From a virus, in IMG/VR virus record IMGVR_UViG_3300025704_000096, positions 1 through 26,937 of that record: a DNA stretch of 26,937 bases; one strand, 5' to 3'. The position numbers and the translations under genes were made by a program. The notes beneath the pieces are model-generated. The model worked only from the letters and a program-made list of their open reading frames with translations, was not told the origin of the DNA and made no database searches. Shown here one piece after another: positions 23,726-26,937 of the stretch (position 1 is its first letter; the number at the start of each line of letters is the position of its first letter).

Positions 23726-24742
23726 ATGAGTAATCTTTTTAAAAAGGCAGCCGTATTTACAGATATACATTTCGGTTTAAAAAGTAATAGCATACAACAT
23801 AACCGAGACTGTAGTAATTTTGTAGATTGGTTTATTGAAAAATCAAAAGAAGAAGGCTGTGAAACATGTTTGTTCTTAGGTGATTGGAATCATCACAGAG
23901 CAAGTATTAACATGCATACCTTACAGTTCGGACTTAACGCATTAGAAAAACTAAACGATGCGTTTGAAAAAGTCTATTTCATAACAGGTAACCACGATCT
24001 CTATTACAGAGACAAACGTGACATTCATTCAGTTGAGTGGGCTAAACATCTTAAAAACGTAGTCATTGTTGATCATTTTATCGAAGAGGGTAACTGTGTT
24101 ATTGCTCCGTGGTTATGCGGTGATGACTATAAACTTCTTAAAAAGAAGAAAGGTAAGTATTTGTTTGCTCATTTAGAGTTACCGCACTTTTATATGAATG
24201 CTATGATAGAAATGCCTGATCACGGAGAGACTAATGCTGACCATTTATCTCATTTTGAAACAGTATTTTCTGGGCATTTCCATAAACGTCAAGCAAGAAA
24301 AAATATTTGGTATATGGGCAATGCTTTCCCACACAACTATGCAGATGCAGGTGATGATGCTAGAGGTATGATGGTACTAGAATGGGATAAAGAACCCGAG
24401 TTTCATTCATGGCCTGATCAACCTGTATACAGAGTGTACAAACTAAGTGAAGTATTAGAGAACCCAGAAGGGTTGCTAATTAAAAATGCTCATGTTAGAG
24501 TACATTTAGATATCGATATATCTTATGAAGAATCAAACTTTATAAGAGAACAATTGATACCAAAACATGAATTAAGAGAAATGTCGTTGATTCCTGTTAA
24601 GAATGATGAACATGCACAAGACTTAGCACCCGGTGAGATTTCTTTTGAAAGTGTTGATTCAATTATTATCGAACAGATTAAAAACATAGAATCTGATTTC
24701 TATGACAAAGGTGTACTATTGGAGATTTATCAGTCTATATGA
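23726..24742 (+). CDS. 47: Recombination endonuclease subunit gp47 (Mre11/SbcD-like)
   Basis: Nuclease partner of gp46. In T4 the pair resects DNA ends for recombination-dependent replication, repair and host DNA breakdown. The metallophosphoesterase motifs are complete and in order: DIHFG (Asp13, His15), FLGDWNHHR (Asp53, His56), TGNHD (Asn89, His90), FAHLELPH (His149) and FSGHFHKR (His184, His186). Length 338 matches T4 gp47 (339). The start ATG at 23726 lies about 21 bases after a predicted transcription start, with a modest GGGA site upstream. The stop overlaps the gp46 start (ATGA), so the two are translationally coupled, as suits subunits of one complex. Confidence 0.96.
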   Translation: MSNLFKKAAVFTDIHFGLKSNSIQHNRDCSNFVDWFIEKSKEEGCETCLFLGDWNHHRASINMHTLQFGLNALEKLNDAFEKVYFITGNHDLYYRDKRDIHSVEWAKHLKNVVIVDHFIEEGNCVIAPWLCGDDYKLLKKKKGKYLFAHLELPHFYMNAMIEMPDHGETNADHLSHFETVFSGHFHKRQARKNIWYMGNAFPHNYADAGDDARGMMVLEWDKEPEFHSWPDQPVYRVYKLSEVLENPEGLLIKNAHVRVHLDIDISYEESNFIREQLIPKHELREMSLIPVKNDEHAQDLAPGEISFESVDSIIIEQIKNIESDFYDKGVLLEIYQSI

Positions 24743-26505
24743 TCAATTTAAAACATGTAACTCTCAGAAACTTTTTAAGTGTAGGATCAGTTACACAAGC
24801 AATTGACTTGCAGAATGAGGAACTGACCCTCATCTTAGGTGATAACTTAGATTTAGGTGGAGACGGTGCTAGAAATGGTACTGGTAAGACTACTATTATA
24901 CAAGCAATCAGTTATGCATTGTATGGTGTTCCGCTTAACAATATCAAACAGAACAATTTAATCAATAGAACTAACGGCAAAGGCATGATGGTCACATTAG
25001 ACTTTGAAGCCAATGGTGTTGAGTATCGTATTGAACGTGGTCGTAAGCCACATGGCATGAAGTTTTTTATCAACGGAACAGAAGAAGAAGATAACGAAGC
25101 ACAAGGCGAAAACAAACAAACACAAATACTAATCGAAGACATCATAGGAATGTCTTCAGTCATGTTTAGAAATATCGTTGCACTTAACACATACAGTCAA
25201 CCGTTCTTAAGTATGACACAAGGACAACAACGTGATATTATAGAGCAGTTGCTTGGAATAACGTTGTTATCAGAGAAAGCAGAAAAGATTAAGATAACAA
25301 TTAAGAATAACAAAGAAGAAATTCAACAAGAAGAATTTAAAGTCCAAGCAATAGAAGAAGCAAACAAACGAATAGTAGAACAAATAGACAGTCTTAAAAA
25401 GAGAGCAAGACTGTGGGATAACAAGACAGCAGAAGACATTAACACGTTAAAAAGTCAAATTACAAGGCTAGAAGAATTAGATATTGATGCCGAATTACTT
25501 GGGCACAAACAACTAATTGTATACAATGCGTTAGTGAAAGATCATGCAGATATTGACAAATTGATTACTAGAACCAATAACGATGTTAACCGAGAAGCAA
25601 AGGCTGTTAGTAAATTTGAGCAAGAATTAGAGATATTAAAACAGAACAAATGTCACACTTGTGGACAAGACTTCCATGATGATACTCACACAAAAGTATT
25701 AGCAGACAAAGAAGAAAGCCTAATAGAACATACTAAACATTTAACCGATCTAGCAGAAGTACAAGTAGAGTTAGAGGGTGAAAAGAATTCGTTGTTTGAA
25801 ATAGGGGAACGTCCTGACTTGTTTTATCAGTCAGAAGAAGAGGCGATTGAACACAAAAACAAGATTAAAGACCTTAAGGGGCAAGTGTCTCGTAAAGAAA
25901 CAGACGAAAATCCCTATACAGATCAAATACTTGAAATGGAAGAAAGTGCATTACAGGAAGCCGATTTTGACAAAATAAACGAGTTGTCACGTTTAGGTGA
26001 CCATCAGAAGTTTTTATTAGACTTACTTACAAGCAAAGATTCGTTTGTGCGTAAAAAGATTATCGATCAAAATTTATCTTACTTGAACTCACGTTTAACA
26101 AATTATTTAGATAAGATGGGTTTACCCCATCAAGTTGTGTTCCAAAACGATTTAACTGTAGAGATTACAGAATTGGGTAGAGAATTAGACTTTGATAACT
26201 TATCAAGGGGAGAACGTAACAGATTGATCTTAGGATTGTCATTTGCATTCAGAGATGTTTGGGAGAACTTATACTTCCCAATCAATACATTGTTTATTGA
26301 CGAATTGATTGACTCAGGTCTTGACACTATCGGTGTTGAAAATGCTATGGCTATTCTCAAAGACATGACACGTAGACGTAACAAATCTGTTTGGTTAGTT
26401 TCGCACAGAGAAGAACTAGCAGGAAGAGTTGCTAGTGTTTTACAAGTTATTAAAGAAAACGGATTTACAACATACAATTCGACAACAGAGTTGGAGGAGT
26501 TGTGA
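24739..26505 (+). CDS. 46: Recombination endonuclease subunit gp46 (Rad50/SbcC-like ATPase)
   Basis: ATPase that works with gp47 on DNA ends. All family landmarks are present: a Walker A region at residues 34-52 ending RNGTGKTT, a Q-loop region near NTYSQPF (150-156), long coiled coils at about 175-300 and 320-410, the zinc hook CHTCGQ (Cys305, Cys308) at their tip, the ABC signature LSRGERNRLILGL (488-500), Walker B NTLFIDELID (516-525), D-loop SGLD and H-loop SH (555-556). Length 588 is near T4 gp46 (560). The Walker A is preceded by an unusual loop, LDLGGDGA, between the usual GxN and the GxGKT part. The stop overlaps the GTG of the next gene. Confidence 0.97.
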   Translation: MINLKHVTLRNFLSVGSVTQAIDLQNEELTLILGDNLDLGGDGARNGTGKTTIIQAISYALYGVPLNNIKQNNLINRTNGKGMMVTLDFEANGVEYRIERGRKPHGMKFFINGTEEEDNEAQGENKQTQILIEDIIGMSSVMFRNIVALNTYSQPFLSMTQGQQRDIIEQLLGITLLSEKAEKIKITIKNNKEEIQQEEFKVQAIEEANKRIVEQIDSLKKRARLWDNKTAEDINTLKSQITRLEELDIDAELLGHKQLIVYNALVKDHADIDKLITRTNNDVNREAKAVSKFEQELEILKQNKCHTCGQDFHDDTHTKVLADKEESLIEHTKHLTDLAEVQVELEGEKNSLFEIGERPDLFYQSEEEAIEHKNKIKDLKGQVSRKETDENPYTDQILEMEESALQEADFDKINELSRLGDHQKFLLDLLTSKDSFVRKKIIDQNLSYLNSRLTNYLDKMGLPHQVVFQNDLTVEITELGRELDFDNLSRGERNRLILGLSFAFRDVWENLYFPINTLFIDELIDSGLDTIGVENAMAILKDMTRRRNKSVWLVSHREELAGRVASVLQVIKENGFTTYNSTTELEEL

Positions 26506-26937
26506 GTCTAGCCTTATGGCATTGGCACATTGAGATTAGCAGTAAATGCACTCTTAAGTGTCCTAGATGTCCTAGACAAGAAGTTCCTGATACATTAGTC
26601 AGCACTGAACTTAAACTAGATTTCTTTAAGCAAAACTTTCCTGCATTTTTTATATTAGAACATGTAGAAAAACTAACGTTCTGTGGTGATGATGGTGATC
26701 CTATCTATGCACACGACTTCATTGAAGTCATCCAGTATTTCAAGTCTATAAAGCCTAGTATAGCAATCATTATCGTCACTAACGGATCATATAAAAACGA
26801 AGACTGGTGGACAAGACTAGCAGAATTGCTAGACGAACAAGACCAAATACACTTCAGTATAGACGGTTGGGACCATGAGAGTAATAATATCTATAGAATC
26901 AATTCTAATTGGTCTAGCATCATCACAGGCGTCTCTA
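26502..26937 (+). CDS. Radical SAM protein, C-terminus beyond window
   Basis: The first 145 residues hold the iron-sulfur motif CTLKCPRC (Cys16, Cys20, Cys23; CxxxCxxC), a FCGDDGDP segment (60-67) in the place of the GGE-like SAM-binding motif, VTNGS near residue 95 and FSIDG near 117, all in the order of the radical SAM half-barrel. The start is a GTG whose last two bases plus A form the gp46 stop (GTGA overlap), with GGAGGAG just upstream; no ATG is in frame nearby. Its coupling to gp46 points to joint expression, not a known joint function. The substrate cannot be told: the C-terminal part that would show a SPASM/twitch cluster is outside. Radical SAM genes of this general type are known from other marine T4-like phages. 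Confidence 0.9.
   Translation, partial: MSLALWHWHIEISSKCTLKCPRCPRQEVPDTLVSTELKLDFFKQNFPAFFILEHVEKLTFCGDDGDPIYAHDFIEVIQYFKSIKPSIAIIIVTNGSYKNEDWWTRLAELLDEQDQIHFSIDGWDHESNNIYRINSNWSSIITGVS

Noticed and set aside
26130-26477. Minus-strand 115-codon frame
   Set aside because: Antisense to the ABC signature and Walker B part of gp46, which is certain coding sequence.
1-26937. tRNA genes, CRISPR arrays, insertion sequences or an attachment site
   Set aside because: None seen while reading; nearly every base is in a tight T4-like gene array. A tRNA or covariance-model scan was not possible.

Overview
The window is a piece of a T4-like (Straboviridae/Kyanoviridae-type) myovirus genome, AT-rich by eye, of the kind found in marine phages of cyanobacteria or SAR11-like bacteria. 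The evidence is an unbroken set of T4 core genes: baseplate genes 48, 53, 5, 25 and 6 on the minus strand, and late sigma factor 55 with recombination genes 47 and 46 on the plus strand. The host cannot be fixed from this window. The low GC, the giant tail protein next to gene 6, and the phage structural domains seen here fit marine T4-like phages best.

Minus strand, 22499 down to 1 (late, structural): an almost gapless operon runs gp48-like tail tube cap, gp53 wedge, gp27-like hub, gp5 spike, gp25 wedge, gp6 wedge, and then a giant structural protein that leaves the window at base 1 after 3812 codons. That giant reading frame fills about 42% of the window. The first three junctions are TAATG stop/start overlaps. 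The remaining junctions are 13 to 49 bases long and contain T4-late-promoter-like NATAAATA boxes. Together these proteins would form the baseplate: hub and spike (27-like, 5), wedges (6, 25, 53), the tube cap that seeds tail-tube assembly (48-like), and a very large peripheral protein.

Divergent control region, 22500 to 22684: it holds a late-type promoter firing left, a hairpin predicted at the 5' end of the resulting mRNA, and a sigma70-type promoter firing right.

Plus strand, 22685 to 26937 (replication, recombination and transcription switching): an enlarged late sigma factor gp55 is followed by a clear rho-independent terminator. A second sigma70-type promoter overlaps that terminator. 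It is followed by a translationally coupled run of gp47 (Mre11-like nuclease), gp46 (Rad50-like ATPase) and a radical SAM protein cut by the right edge. In T4, gp46/gp47 support recombination-dependent replication and gp55 directs the host polymerase to late promoters, so the right half probably helps switch on the left half.

No tRNA, CRISPR array, insertion sequence or integrase was seen, and no stretch longer than 300 bases lacks a gene. The most unusual parts are the giant protein with an apparent FG-GAP beta-propeller, the gp5 spike with about 900 extra residues and no visible lysozyme domain, and the enlarged gp55.
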